This document shows positions 25,607 to 33,273 of a stretch of 64,000 bases of DNA, one piece after another. Both the position numbers and the translations under genes were made by a program. How positions within the stretch are numbered: the first letter of the stretch is position 1; each line of letters begins with the position of its first letter. This DNA is from Streptomyces sp. NK08204 (GTDB lineage Bacteria > Actinomycetota > Actinomycetes > Streptomycetales > Streptomycetaceae), in the NCBI RefSeq assembly GCF_020400585.1, contig NZ_JAINVF010000017.1:62001-126000 (forward strand). The letters run 5' to 3'. Below the pieces are notes generated by a model. It saw only the letters and a program-made list of their open reading frames with translations. It had not been told where the DNA came from and ran no database searches.

Positions 25607-25902
25607 GCACCCCCCGTTTCCTCGTGCCCGGGCCGTTTCCCTCGTACGCGGGCCGTCCTGCAGCTCGGCCGTGCCCGGTGCGCAGAGTCCGTCCCGGGCA
25701 CGCATACCCGTACGGCCGAACGCGCATCCGGGTTCACCGCACCCGCATGCCGGTCCGGGTGATGCGGTGGGACGCCTTCCGCCGTACGTGCGCGTCACTC
25801 TACGGGTTGTCGGGCGGGTCCAGGGAACCAGTCCGCAGCCCCGGGGCATCTGCCCGGAACGTCCCTCTACCCTGCGGTAATCGGGTCTGGCACCCTTCGT
25901 TC
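25607..25902. promoter_or_regulatory. divergent intergenic region
   Basis: No gene is seen. It must contain the promoter for the mycosin operon and that of the PLP aldolase gene; TAATCG near 25878 is a weak -10 candidate for the latter. Confidence 0.35.
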
Positions 25903-27105
25903 ATGACTGCGCGCGCCGCCGACCGGGCCCGTTACGACCGGGCCACCGCCCATCTCGACGCCCCTGTCGCGATCGTCGATCTGGAGGCTTTCGACGCGAA
26001 CGCTGCCGATCTGGTCCGCCGGGCCGCCGGCAAGCCCGTCCGGGTCGCCAGCAAGTCGGTGCGCTGCCGGGCCCTGCTGGAGCGCGTCCTGGCGAGGGAC
26101 GGGTTCCGGGGGATCATGTCGTTCACGCTGGCCGAGTCGCTGTGGCTCGCGCGGTCCGGCTTCGACGACATCCTGCTGGCCTATCCGTCGGCGGACCGCT
26201 CGCGGTTCGCGGAGCTGGCCGCCGACCCCAAGCTCGCCGCCGCGGTCACCGTGATGGTGGACGACATCGCCCAGCTGGACCTCATCGACGCCGCCCGTGA
26301 CGGCGGACGCGAAGTGGTGCGGGTCTGCCTGGAGCTGGACACCTCGCTGAAGCTGCTCGGCGGCCGGGTGCGGGTGGGGGCGCGCCGTTCGCCGCTGCAT
26401 TCGCCCGCTCAACTGGCCGAGCTGGCAGGGGCGGTGGCCCGGCGGCCGGGGTTCCGGCTGGTGGGGATCATGGCGTACGAGGGGCACATCGCGGGGGTCG
26501 GGGACGCGATCGCGGGCCGTCCGTTCCGCTCGCGCGCCATCCGGCTGATGCAGGCCGCCGCGCGTCGGGAGCTGGCCGGGCGGCGGGCCACGGTGGTACG
26601 GGCGGTGCGGGCCGTCGTCCCGGACCTGGAATTCGTCAACGGCGGCGGCACGGGCAGCGTGCAGCACACCGCGGCGGAGGACGCGGTCACCGAGATCGCG
26701 GCCGGTTCCGGGCTGTACGTCCCGCGGCTCTTCGACAACTACACGGCCTTCCGTGGCCGTCCGGCCGCGCTGTTCGCCCAGCCCGTCGTACGGCGGCCCG
26801 GCGTCGGTGTCGTCACCGTGCTCGGCGGCGGCTATCCGGCCTCCGGCGCCGCCGGCCCGGACCGGCTGCCGGTGCCGTACCTTCCGGAGGGGCTCGCCTA
26901 CGACCCCCAGGAGGGCCCCGGGGAGGTGCAGACCCCGCTGCTCGGCTCGCCCGCCGACGATCTGCTCGTCGGTGACAAGGTGTGGTTCCGGCACGCCAAG
27001 GCGGGCGAGCTGTGCGAGCGGTTCGATGTGCTGCATCTCGTCGAGGGGGACACGGTCTCGGCGACCGTGCCCACCTACCGGGGCGAGGGGCGGACCTTCC
27101 TGTGA
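25903..27105 (+). CDS. PLP-dependent amino acid deaminase/aldolase (D-threonine aldolase-like)
   Basis: 400 residues. The N-terminal alanine-racemase-type barrel binds PLP through the Lys in VRVASKSVRCRALLERVL; the C-terminal beta domain carries VTVLGGGYPASGAAGPDRLP and a putative metal site around VRRPGVGVV and KVWFRHAKAGELCERFDVLH. The family cleaves or deaminates D-beta-hydroxy amino acids such as D-threonine or D-serine. There is no Shine-Dalgarno upstream of the ATG at 25903, so the message may be leaderless. Exact substrate unknown. Confidence 0.85.
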   Translation: MTARAADRARYDRATAHLDAPVAIVDLEAFDANAADLVRRAAGKPVRVASKSVRCRALLERVLARDGFRGIMSFTLAESLWLARSGFDDILLAYPSADRSRFAELAADPKLAAAVTVMVDDIAQLDLIDAARDGGREVVRVCLELDTSLKLLGGRVRVGARRSPLHSPAQLAELAGAVARRPGFRLVGIMAYEGHIAGVGDAIAGRPFRSRAIRLMQAAARRELAGRRATVVRAVRAVVPDLEFVNGGGTGSVQHTAAEDAVTEIAAGSGLYVPRLFDNYTAFRGRPAALFAQPVVRRPGVGVVTVLGGGYPASGAAGPDRLPVPYLPEGLAYDPQEGPGEVQTPLLGSPADDLLVGDKVWFRHAKAGELCERFDVLHLVEGDTVSATVPTYRGEGRTFL

Positions 27106-27114
27106 CGCGCCCCT

Positions 27115-27897
27115 CTACAGCGGCGTGACGTACGCCCCGGAGATTCCGCCGTCCACCAGGAAGTCGGTGGCGTTGACGAAGGAGGAGTCGTCGCTGGCGA
27201 GGAACGCGACGGCGGCGGCGATCTCCTCGGCCTCGGCGAACCGGCCCAGCGGGATGTGGACGAGGCGGCGGGCGGCCCGCTCGGGGTCCTTGGCGAACAG
27301 CTCTTGCAGGAGAGGGGTGTTGACCGGGCCCGGGCACAGGGCGTTGACCCGGATGCCCTCGCGGGCGAACTGCACGCCCAGCTCGCGGGACATGGCGAGG
27401 ACGCCGCCCTTGGAGGCCGTGTAGGAGATCTGGGACGTCGCCGCGCCCATCCGCGCCACGAAGGACGCCGTGTTGATGATGGAGCCCTTGCCCTGGCGGC
27501 GCATGTAGGGGATGGCGGCCTTGCAGCACAGGTAGACGGAGGTGAGGTTGACCTCCTGGACGCGCTTCCAGGCCTCCAGGCCGGTCTCCAGGATGGAGTC
27601 GTCGTCGGGCGGGGAGATGCCGGCGTTGTTGAAGGCGACGTCGACGCTGCCGTAGGTGTCGTACGCCGCCTCGAACAGCGCCTCGACCTGCTCCGGGTCG
27701 GTGACGTCGACCTTCACGAACAGCCCGCCGACCTCGTCGGCGACGGCCTTGCCGCGGATCTCGTCCACGTCCGCGCAGACCACGTGGGCGCCCTCGGCGG
27801 CGAGCCGGCGGGCGGTGGCGAGTCCGATGCCGCTGCCGGCTCCGGTGACGACGGCGGTACGGCCGACCAGGCGGCGGCAGACAGGGGTTTCGGTCAC
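27115..27897 (-). CDS. short-chain dehydrogenase/reductase (FabG-like)
   Basis: 260 residues. The NAD(P) motif is VVTGAGSGIGLATARRL, the structural NNAG motif is present, and the catalytic residues are Ser-Tyr-Lys with YTASKGG. An Asp after strand 2 (VVCADVDE) favours NAD over NADP, so oxidation of an alcohol is the likely direction. The GTG start overlaps the aldehyde dehydrogenase stop (GTGA), so it is the last gene of the glnA4-aldehyde dehydrogenase-SDR operon. It could oxidise the alcohol group of a gamma-glutamylated amino alcohol (inference from context). Confidence 0.9.
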   Translation of the reverse strand: MTETPVCRRLVGRTAVVTGAGSGIGLATARRLAAEGAHVVCADVDEIRGKAVADEVGGLFVKVDVTDPEQVEALFEAAYDTYGSVDVAFNNAGISPPDDDSILETGLEAWKRVQEVNLTSVYLCCKAAIPYMRRQGKGSIINTASFVARMGAATSQISYTASKGGVLAMSRELGVQFAREGIRVNALCPGPVNTPLLQELFAKDPERAARRLVHIPLGRFAEAEEIAAAVAFLASDDSSFVNATDFLVDGGISGAYVTPL

Positions 27898-29267
27898 TGT
27901 GCGGTGCCCTCCGTGCTGATGAAGACGTTCTTGGTCTCGGTGAAGGCGGTCAGGGCGTCGGGGCCGAGTTCACGGCCGAGGCCGGACTGCTTGAAGCCGC
28001 CGAACGGGGTCCAGTAGCGCACGCTGGAATGGGAGTTGACGGACAGGTTGCCCGCGCGGACGGCCTGGGACACGCGCAGGGCGCGGCCGATGTCCCGGGT
28101 CCAGACGGAGCCGGACAGGCCGTACGGGGTGTCGTTGGCGAGGCGGATCGCGTCCTGCTCGTCGGTGAAGGGCAGCAGGACCGCGACCGGGCCGAAGATC
28201 TCCTCACGGGCCGCGGCGCTGTCCGGCCGCTCTCCCGTCAGGACGGTCGGCGGGAACCAGAAGCCGGGTCCGTCGGGGGCTCTGCCGCGCAGCGCGGGGG
28301 CGTCCTCGGGGACGTAGGACCGTACGCGGTCCAGCTGCTGAGCGGAGATCAGCGGTCCCATCTGGGTCTTCTCGTCGGCCGGGTCGCCCACGACCACGGC
28401 GGCCAGTGCGTCGGCGAGGAAGGCGCGGGCCTCCTCGAACACGGTCTCCTGGACGAGGACACGGGTGCGGGCGCAGCAGTCCTGGCCGGAGTTGTCCAGG
28501 AAGGAGAAGGGGTCGAGGGCGGCCTTGAGGTCGGCGTCGGCGAAGACGACGTTGGGGCTCTTGCCGCCGAGCTCGAGGGTGACGGGCTTGACGAGGCGGG
28601 CGCAGCGCTCCATGACCTCGCGGCCGGTGCGGGTGGATCCGGTGAACACGATCTTGGCGACGCCGGGGTGGTCCACCAGGGCACGGCCCGCGGTGTGGCC
28701 GTGGCCGGGGAGAACCTGGAACAGGTCCTGCGGCAGATCCGCCTCCAGCGCGAGTTCGGCCAGGCGGAGCGCGGTCAGCGGGGTGGTCTCGGCGGGCTTG
28801 AGGACGACGGCGTTGCCCGCGGCCAGTGCCGGGAAGGAGCCCCAGGCGGCGATGGGCATCGGGAAGTTCCAGGGGGCGATCACACCGACGACCCCGAGGG
28901 GTTCTTCGAAGGTGATGTCCCAGCCGCCGGGCACCGGAATCTGCTTGCCGAGCAGGCGTTCGGCGCCGCCGGCCGCGTACAGCAGCAGGTCGCGGGCGTT
29001 GCCGGCCTCCCAGCGGGCGTTGCCGACGGTGTGGCCGGCCTCGCGGACCTCCAGCCGGGCCAGCTCCTCGAGGTGACCGTCGACGGTGTCGGCGAAGCGG
29101 CGCAGCAGCCGGGCGCGGTCGGCCGGCGGCAGGGCGGCCCACCGGGTCTGGGCACGCGCGGCCGCTACGACGGCGGCGTCGACGTCCTCCGCCGTTGCGG
29201 CGGGGACGGTGGCGACGACCTCTTCCGTGGCGGGGTTGAGGACCTTCAGCTCGTGCGGGTCGGACAC
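27894..29267 (-). CDS. NAD(P)-dependent aldehyde dehydrogenase
   Basis: 457 residues from the GTG at 29267, selected for the GAAAGG ribosome site; the frame stays open to 29342 through 15-bp repeats. Classical motifs are visible: PWNFPMPIAAWGSFPALAAG, NAVVLKPAETTPLTAL, the catalytic Glu in TLELGGKSPNVVFADADL, and the nucleophilic Cys in DNSGQDCCARTRVLV. It oxidises an aldehyde to an acid. The gene follows glnA4 and is coupled to the SDR gene by GTGA, as expected for a pathway that oxidises a gamma-glutamylated amine in two steps. Confidence 0.95.
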   Translation of the reverse strand: MSDPHELKVLNPATEEVVATVPAATAEDVDAAVVAAARAQTRWAALPPADRARLLRRFADTVDGHLEELARLEVREAGHTVGNARWEAGNARDLLLYAAGGAERLLGKQIPVPGGWDITFEEPLGVVGVIAPWNFPMPIAAWGSFPALAAGNAVVLKPAETTPLTALRLAELALEADLPQDLFQVLPGHGHTAGRALVDHPGVAKIVFTGSTRTGREVMERCARLVKPVTLELGGKSPNVVFADADLKAALDPFSFLDNSGQDCCARTRVLVQETVFEEARAFLADALAAVVVGDPADEKTQMGPLISAQQLDRVRSYVPEDAPALRGRAPDGPGFWFPPTVLTGERPDSAAAREEIFGPVAVLLPFTDEQDAIRLANDTPYGLSGSVWTRDIGRALRVSQAVRAGNLSVNSHSSVRYWTPFGGFKQSGLGRELGPDALTAFTETKNVFISTEGTAQ

Positions 29268-29292
29268 GTGGTGACCTTTCACAGACGTTCGC

Positions 29293-29352
29293 CTCGCAGG
29301 CGTTCGGCTCACAGGCGTTCGGCTCACAGGCGTTCGGCTCACAGGCGTTCGA
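29293..29352 (-). repeat. 15-bp tandem repeat across the glnA4 stop codon
   Basis: Four 15-base units begin at 29293, 29308, 29323 and 29338. On the coding strand each contains the final Glu-Arg-Leu codons and TGA of glnA4, so the true stop is in the unit at 29338 and the remaining copies lie in the spacer before the aldehyde dehydrogenase start. Confidence 0.95.
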
Positions 29353-30709
29353 AGGAGCGGCGCAGCTCCCAGTCGGTGACCGCGGCGTCGAAGGCGTCCA
29401 GTTCGACGCGCGCCATGTTGCGGTAGTGCGCGACGACCTCGTCGCCGAACGCGGCCTTGGCCAGGGGGCTGTTCTCCCAGAGTTCGGCGGCCTCGCGGAG
29501 GGTGGTCGGGACGTGTTCGAAGTCCGCGGTGTAGGCGTTGCCGGGGCAGGGCGCGGGGAGTTCGAGCCGCTGCTCGATGCCGTACAGCCCGGCCGCGACC
29601 AGCCCGGCGACGGCCAGGTGCGGGTTGACGTCACCGCCGGGGAGGCGGTTCTCGAAGCGCAAGGAGGGACCGTGGCCGACGACGCGCAGCGCGCAGGTGC
29701 GGTTGTCGTGGCCCCAGGCGACGGCGGTGGGGGCGAAGGAGCCGGGCTGGAACCGCTTGTAGGAGTTGATGTTGGGGGCGTAGAGGAGGGAGAAGTCGCG
29801 CAGGGCGGCGAGTTGTCCGGCGAGGAAGTGCCGCATGACCTCGGACATGCCCCCGGGGTCGCCCGGGGAGCCGGCCATGACGTTGGTGCCGTCGGCGTCG
29901 GCGAGCGAGAGGTGGATGTGGCAGGAGTTGCCCTCGCGCTCGTTGTACTTGGCCATGAAGGTGATGGAGACGCCCTCCTGGGCGGCGATCTCCTTGGCGC
30001 CGGTCTTGTACAGGGCGTGCTGGTCGCAGGTGACGAGGGCCTCGTCGTAGCGGAAGGCGATCTCGTGCTGGCCCGGGTTGCACTCGCCCTTGGCCGACTC
30101 GACGGTGAGGCCGGCGCCGGTCATGTCGTTGCGCAGGCGGCGCAGCAGGGGCTCGATGCGGCCGGTGCCGAGGACGGAGTAGTCGACGTTGTACTGGTTG
30201 GCCGGGGTGAGGCCGCGGTAGCCCGCGTTCCAGGCCTGTTCGTAGGTGTCCTTGAAGACGATGAACTCCAGCTCGGTGCCCACCTGGGCGGTGTAGCCGA
30301 GTGCGGCGAGCCGGTCGAGCTGGCGGCGCAGGATCTGGCGGGGGGCGGCGGCGACCGGGGAGCCGTCGTTCCAGACGAGGTCGGCGACGAGGAGGGCGGT
30401 GCCCGGGTGCCAGGGGATGCGGCGCAGGGTGGACAGGTCGGGGCGCATGGCGAAGTCGCCGTAGCCGCGGTCCCAGGAGGACATCTCGTAGCCGTCGACC
30501 GTGTTCATCTCGGTGTCGACGGCGAGCAGGTAGGCGCAGCCCTCGGTGCCGTGGTGCAGGACCTCGTCGAGGAAGAAGCGGGCGGCGAACCGCTTGCCCT
30601 GGAGCCGCCCCTGCATGTCGGGGAAGGCCAGGACGACCGTGTCGATCTCACCGCTCGCGACGAGGGCGTGCAGTTCCTCGGCACTCAGCGGGGGTGTGCG
30701 GTCTGCCAC
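29339..30709 (-). CDS. glnA4: glutamine synthetase-like gamma-glutamylamine ligase (GlnA4-type)
   Basis: 456 residues from the GTG at 30709, which has AAGGAGG upstream. It carries the glutamine synthetase beta-grasp and catalytic domains: MQGRLQGKRFAARFFLDEVL, the metal-binding ESAKGECNPGQHEIAF, YNEREGNSCHIHLSL and NPHLAVAGLVAAGLYGI. The adenylylation Tyr segment of true GlnA is not evident. Position and neighbours match SCO1613 of S. coelicolor, described as GlnA4, a gamma-glutamylethanolamide synthetase. It joins glutamate to an amine using ATP. Downstream oxidising genes fit a catabolic role. The FadR-type regulator is divergently transcribed. Confidence 0.9.
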   Translation of the reverse strand: MADRTPPLSAEELHALVASGEIDTVVLAFPDMQGRLQGKRFAARFFLDEVLHHGTEGCAYLLAVDTEMNTVDGYEMSSWDRGYGDFAMRPDLSTLRRIPWHPGTALLVADLVWNDGSPVAAAPRQILRRQLDRLAALGYTAQVGTELEFIVFKDTYEQAWNAGYRGLTPANQYNVDYSVLGTGRIEPLLRRLRNDMTGAGLTVESAKGECNPGQHEIAFRYDEALVTCDQHALYKTGAKEIAAQEGVSITFMAKYNEREGNSCHIHLSLADADGTNVMAGSPGDPGGMSEVMRHFLAGQLAALRDFSLLYAPNINSYKRFQPGSFAPTAVAWGHDNRTCALRVVGHGPSLRFENRLPGGDVNPHLAVAGLVAAGLYGIEQRLELPAPCPGNAYTADFEHVPTTLREAAELWENSPLAKAAFGDEVVAHYRNMARVELDAFDAAVTDWELRRSFERL

Positions 30710-30805
30710 GGGAGAGCCTCCTTCGGCGTCTGCGGCACTTTCTCGGCCGGACCGGGAGCCATAAGGTATTGCCGAGAACCATTGCTTGGGAAGGGATGCG
30801 GCCGC
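30710..30805. promoter_or_regulatory. divergent promoter region of glnA4 and fadR-type gene
   Basis: These 96 bases separate two starts. CATAAGGTAT (about 30760-30769) reads as a -10 box both ways (TAAGGT forward, TACCTT in reverse), so the two promoters overlap. The adjoining GGT...ACC spaced sequence between 30765 and 30780 is a possible operator for the FadR-type protein, but the match is weak. Confidence 0.4.
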
Positions 30806-31543
30806 ATGTCGCGGGACAGGGGTGCGCGGGAGGTGGACGGCCGGCTCGCTCCGGTACTGCGTCCGGTGCGGGCGGGCAACGGCTTCGAGGAGGCGCTGGA
30901 GCAGATCCTGCAGGTTGTACGGCTCGGCCTGGTGCCGGGCGGCGGGCGGCTGCCGGCCGAGCGGGAACTGGCGGACCGGCTCGGGATCAGCCGGGTCACG
31001 CTGCGCGAGGTGCTGAAGGTGCTCCAGGACCAGGGGCTGGTGGAGTCGCGGCGCGGGCGCTACGGCGGAACGTTTGTGCTGCCGCGGGTGGACGCGGGCG
31101 GCGAGGACGAGTTGCGGCGGCGGGTCGCCGAGGTCGACATCGAGGACGTGCTGCGCTTCCGGGAGGTGCTGGAAGTGGGCGCTGCCGGGCTGTGCGCGGC
31201 GCACGGGCTGACCGATGAGCAGGCACGGCGGCTGCGTGAGGCGCTGGCCCGCACGCACGACGCACCCCTCGCCGACTACCGGCGCCTGGACACGCTGCTG
31301 CATCTGACGCTGGCCGAGCTGTGCGGGTCACCGTCGCTGACCGCGCAGTACGCGGCGGTCCGGGCCACGGTGAACGACCTGCTCGACTGCATCCCGCTGC
31401 TGGTGCGCAACCTGGAGCACTCGCAGCGCCAGCACAGCGCGCTGGTGGAGGCGGTGCTGGACGGGGACCCGGACGGAGCGCGGGAGATGATGCGCGAGCA
31501 CTGCGCGGGCACGGCGGCACTGCTGCGGGGCTTCCTGACGTGA
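30806..31543 (+). CDS. FadR/GntR family transcriptional regulator
   Basis: 245 residues. The winged HTH is clear (GGGRLPAERELADRLGISRV then TLREVLKVLQDQGLVESRRG), and the C-terminal all-helical FCD domain is present, with the metal/carboxylate ligand pattern D ... H ... H in RLDTLLHLTLAEL and NLEHSQRQHSALVEAVLDGD. The ATG at 30806 has a GGGAAGGG ribosome site. It is divergent from glnA4 and upstream of the gamma-glutamyl hydrolase gene, and likely regulates both in response to a carboxylic acid effector (inference). Confidence 0.92.
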   Translation: MSRDRGAREVDGRLAPVLRPVRAGNGFEEALEQILQVVRLGLVPGGGRLPAERELADRLGISRVTLREVLKVLQDQGLVESRRGRYGGTFVLPRVDAGGEDELRRRVAEVDIEDVLRFREVLEVGAAGLCAAHGLTDEQARRLREALARTHDAPLADYRRLDTLLHLTLAELCGSPSLTAQYAAVRATVNDLLDCIPLLVRNLEHSQRQHSALVEAVLDGDPDGAREMMREHCAGTAALLRGFLT

Positions 31544-31593
31544 GCCACCTCTGCAAAGGTATGTCTCCACACCATTGAGGACGGGAGGCGCGG

Positions 31594-32403
31594 GTGACCG
31601 TACGACCGCTGATCGGGGTCAGCACCTATCTGGAGGCCCGCGCGCGCTGGGGCGTGTGGGAACTGGACGCGGCGCTGCTGCCGGCCGGGTACCCGCGGCT
31701 GGTGCAGCGGGCCGGGGGGCTGGCCGCGCTGCTGCCGCCGGACGCGCCGGAGCGGGCCGCTGCCGTGGTGGCGCGGCTGGACGGGCTCGTGGTCGCGGGC
31801 GGGCCGGACGTGGAACCGGTGCGCTACGGCGCCGAGCGCGAGCCCCGCACGGGCCCGCCGGCGCGGGAGCGGGACGCCTGGGAACTGGCCCTGATCGAGG
31901 CCGCGCTGGCCGCGGGTGTGCCGCTGCTGGGGATCTGCCGCGGCATGCAGCTGCTCAACGTGGCCCTCGGCGGGACGCTCGTGCAGCACATCGACGGGCA
32001 CGCGGAGCGGCCCGGGGTCTTCGGCCTGCACCCGGTCAAGCCGGTGCCGGGGAGCCTGTACGCCGGGATCGTGCCGCAGGAGACTGCCGTGCCCACCTAT
32101 CACCACCAGGCGGTGGAGCGGCTCGGCGCGGGGCTGGTGCCGTCCGCTCACGCCGAGGACGGGACCGTGGAGGCGATCGAACTGCCGTCGGCCGAGGGGT
32201 GGGTGCTCGGGGTCCAGTGGCATCCGGAGATGGGCGAGGACGTACGGGTGATGCGGGCGCTGGTGGAGGCGGCTGCCGGACCGGGTGCGCTCAGCCCCGC
32301 GTCAGCGACAGCAGCTCCCGCGCCGGCCCCGTGGGGCGGTGCCCCGTCGGCCACACGGCCCGCAGGTCCCGGCGCAGGGCCACCCCGTCCACCGGGATGC
32401 TGA
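31594..32403 (+). CDS. gamma-glutamyl-gamma-aminobutyrate hydrolase-like (peptidase C26)
   Basis: 269 residues. The glutamine-amidotransferase-like triad is present: the nucleophile in GVPLLGICRGMQLLNVALGG, and His/Glu in VQWHPEMGED. The N-terminus PLIGVSTYLEARARWGVWEL is typical of PuuD-type enzymes that free glutamate from gamma-glutamylated acids. The GTG at 31594 follows a GGGAGG ribosome site and 50 bases after the fadR-type gene. The last about 38 residues are low-complexity Pro/Ala/Gly and overlap the end of the convergent LysR gene by 113 bases, so the original stop was probably lost and the tail is an extension. Confidence 0.9.
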   Translation: MTVRPLIGVSTYLEARARWGVWELDAALLPAGYPRLVQRAGGLAALLPPDAPERAAAVVARLDGLVVAGGPDVEPVRYGAEREPRTGPPARERDAWELALIEAALAAGVPLLGICRGMQLLNVALGGTLVQHIDGHAERPGVFGLHPVKPVPGSLYAGIVPQETAVPTYHHQAVERLGAGLVPSAHAEDGTVEAIELPSAEGWVLGVQWHPEMGEDVRVMRALVEAAAGPGALSPASATAAPAPAPWGGAPSATRPAGPGAGPPRPPGC

Positions 32404-33214
32404 CCAGCCGCCGCATCGCCAGTTCCTCCCCGACCGCCAGTTCGCTCAGCACCGAGGGGCCCGCGCCGCTGACCGCCGACGCCTTCACGGCCGTGGTCGA
32501 GGACAGCTCGATCAGCGGGCGGGCGAGGCCCCCCAGGGCGGCGTCCAGGACCTGACGGGTGCCCGAACCGCGCTCGCGCAGGATCAGAGGCGTGGCCGCC
32601 AGCTCCTGGGCCGTCAGCGGGCGCCTGCGGCGGGCCCACGGGTGGCCGGGGGCGGTGACGACGATCAGGCGGTCGTGGGCGATGACGGTGGAGTCCAGGC
32701 CGGTGGGGACCGTGAGGCCCTCCACGAAGCCCAGGTCCGCCTCGTCCTGGAGCAGCAGCTCCGCAACCTTCGCCGAGTTGCCCGCGAGCAGCGACACCGC
32801 CGTGTCCGGGCGTCCGGCACGCAGCGCCAGCAGCCAGCCGGGCAGCAGGTACTCGGCGATGGTCATACTGGCCGCCACCCGCAGCCGCGAGTCCCGCCGG
32901 TCCCGCAGGGCCTGCGCCCCCGCGTCGAACGCCTCCGCCGCCTCCACGACCCGGCGGGCCCAGTCGGTCACCAGGGCGCCGGCGTCCGTGAGCCGCGAGC
33001 CGCGCGGGGACCGGTCGACCAGGGCCACGCCCAACTGCCGTTCCATGGAGCGGATGCGGCTGCTGGCGGCGGGCTGGGTGATGCCGACCTCCCGTGCCGC
33101 CGCGCCGAGACTGCCCAGCCGCGCCACCGCCAGCAACAGCTCCAGCGCGGCCAGGTCGGGCACCCGGTGCGCCAGTGATCCCGCTGCCGATCGCTGTCCG
33201 TCCACCTCGCTCAT
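32291..33214 (-). CDS. LysR family transcriptional regulator
   Basis: 307 residues. The HTH reads LLAVARLGSLGAAAREVGIT and then QPAASSRIRSMERQLG; the effector domain (about 100-300) is a two-lobed periplasmic-binding fold, with LRVAASMTIAEYLLPGWLLA and LIVVTAPGHPWARRRRPLTA. It is divergent from the TDT transporter gene with 59 bases between, and very likely controls it. The 3' end overlaps the C26 hydrolase gene. Confidence 0.92.
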   Translation of the reverse strand: MSEVDGQRSAAGSLAHRVPDLAALELLLAVARLGSLGAAAREVGITQPAASSRIRSMERQLGVALVDRSPRGSRLTDAGALVTDWARRVVEAAEAFDAGAQALRDRRDSRLRVAASMTIAEYLLPGWLLALRAGRPDTAVSLLAGNSAKVAELLLQDEADLGFVEGLTVPTGLDSTVIAHDRLIVVTAPGHPWARRRRPLTAQELAATPLILRERGSGTRQVLDAALGGLARPLIELSSTTAVKASAVSGAGPSVLSELAVGEELAMRRLVSIPVDGVALRRDLRAVWPTGHRPTGPARELLSLTRG

Positions 33215-33273
33215 AAGACCAGCTTATGCCCTCATAGGCACGAAGTCCCTGGTCAGGGGCGGATGACGGCGGA

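Noticed and set aside
23952-25727. Apparent N-terminal extension of the mycosin gene to about 990 residues
   Set aside because: The upstream part is the shadow of the membrane-protein gene in another frame; the signal peptide starts at 23951 with an ATGA overlap.
27894-29342. Upstream start of the aldehyde dehydrogenase within the 15-bp repeats
   Set aside because: The Ser-Arg-Thr-Pro repeat is a translation of duplicated stop-region DNA; a ribosome site favours the GTG at 29267.
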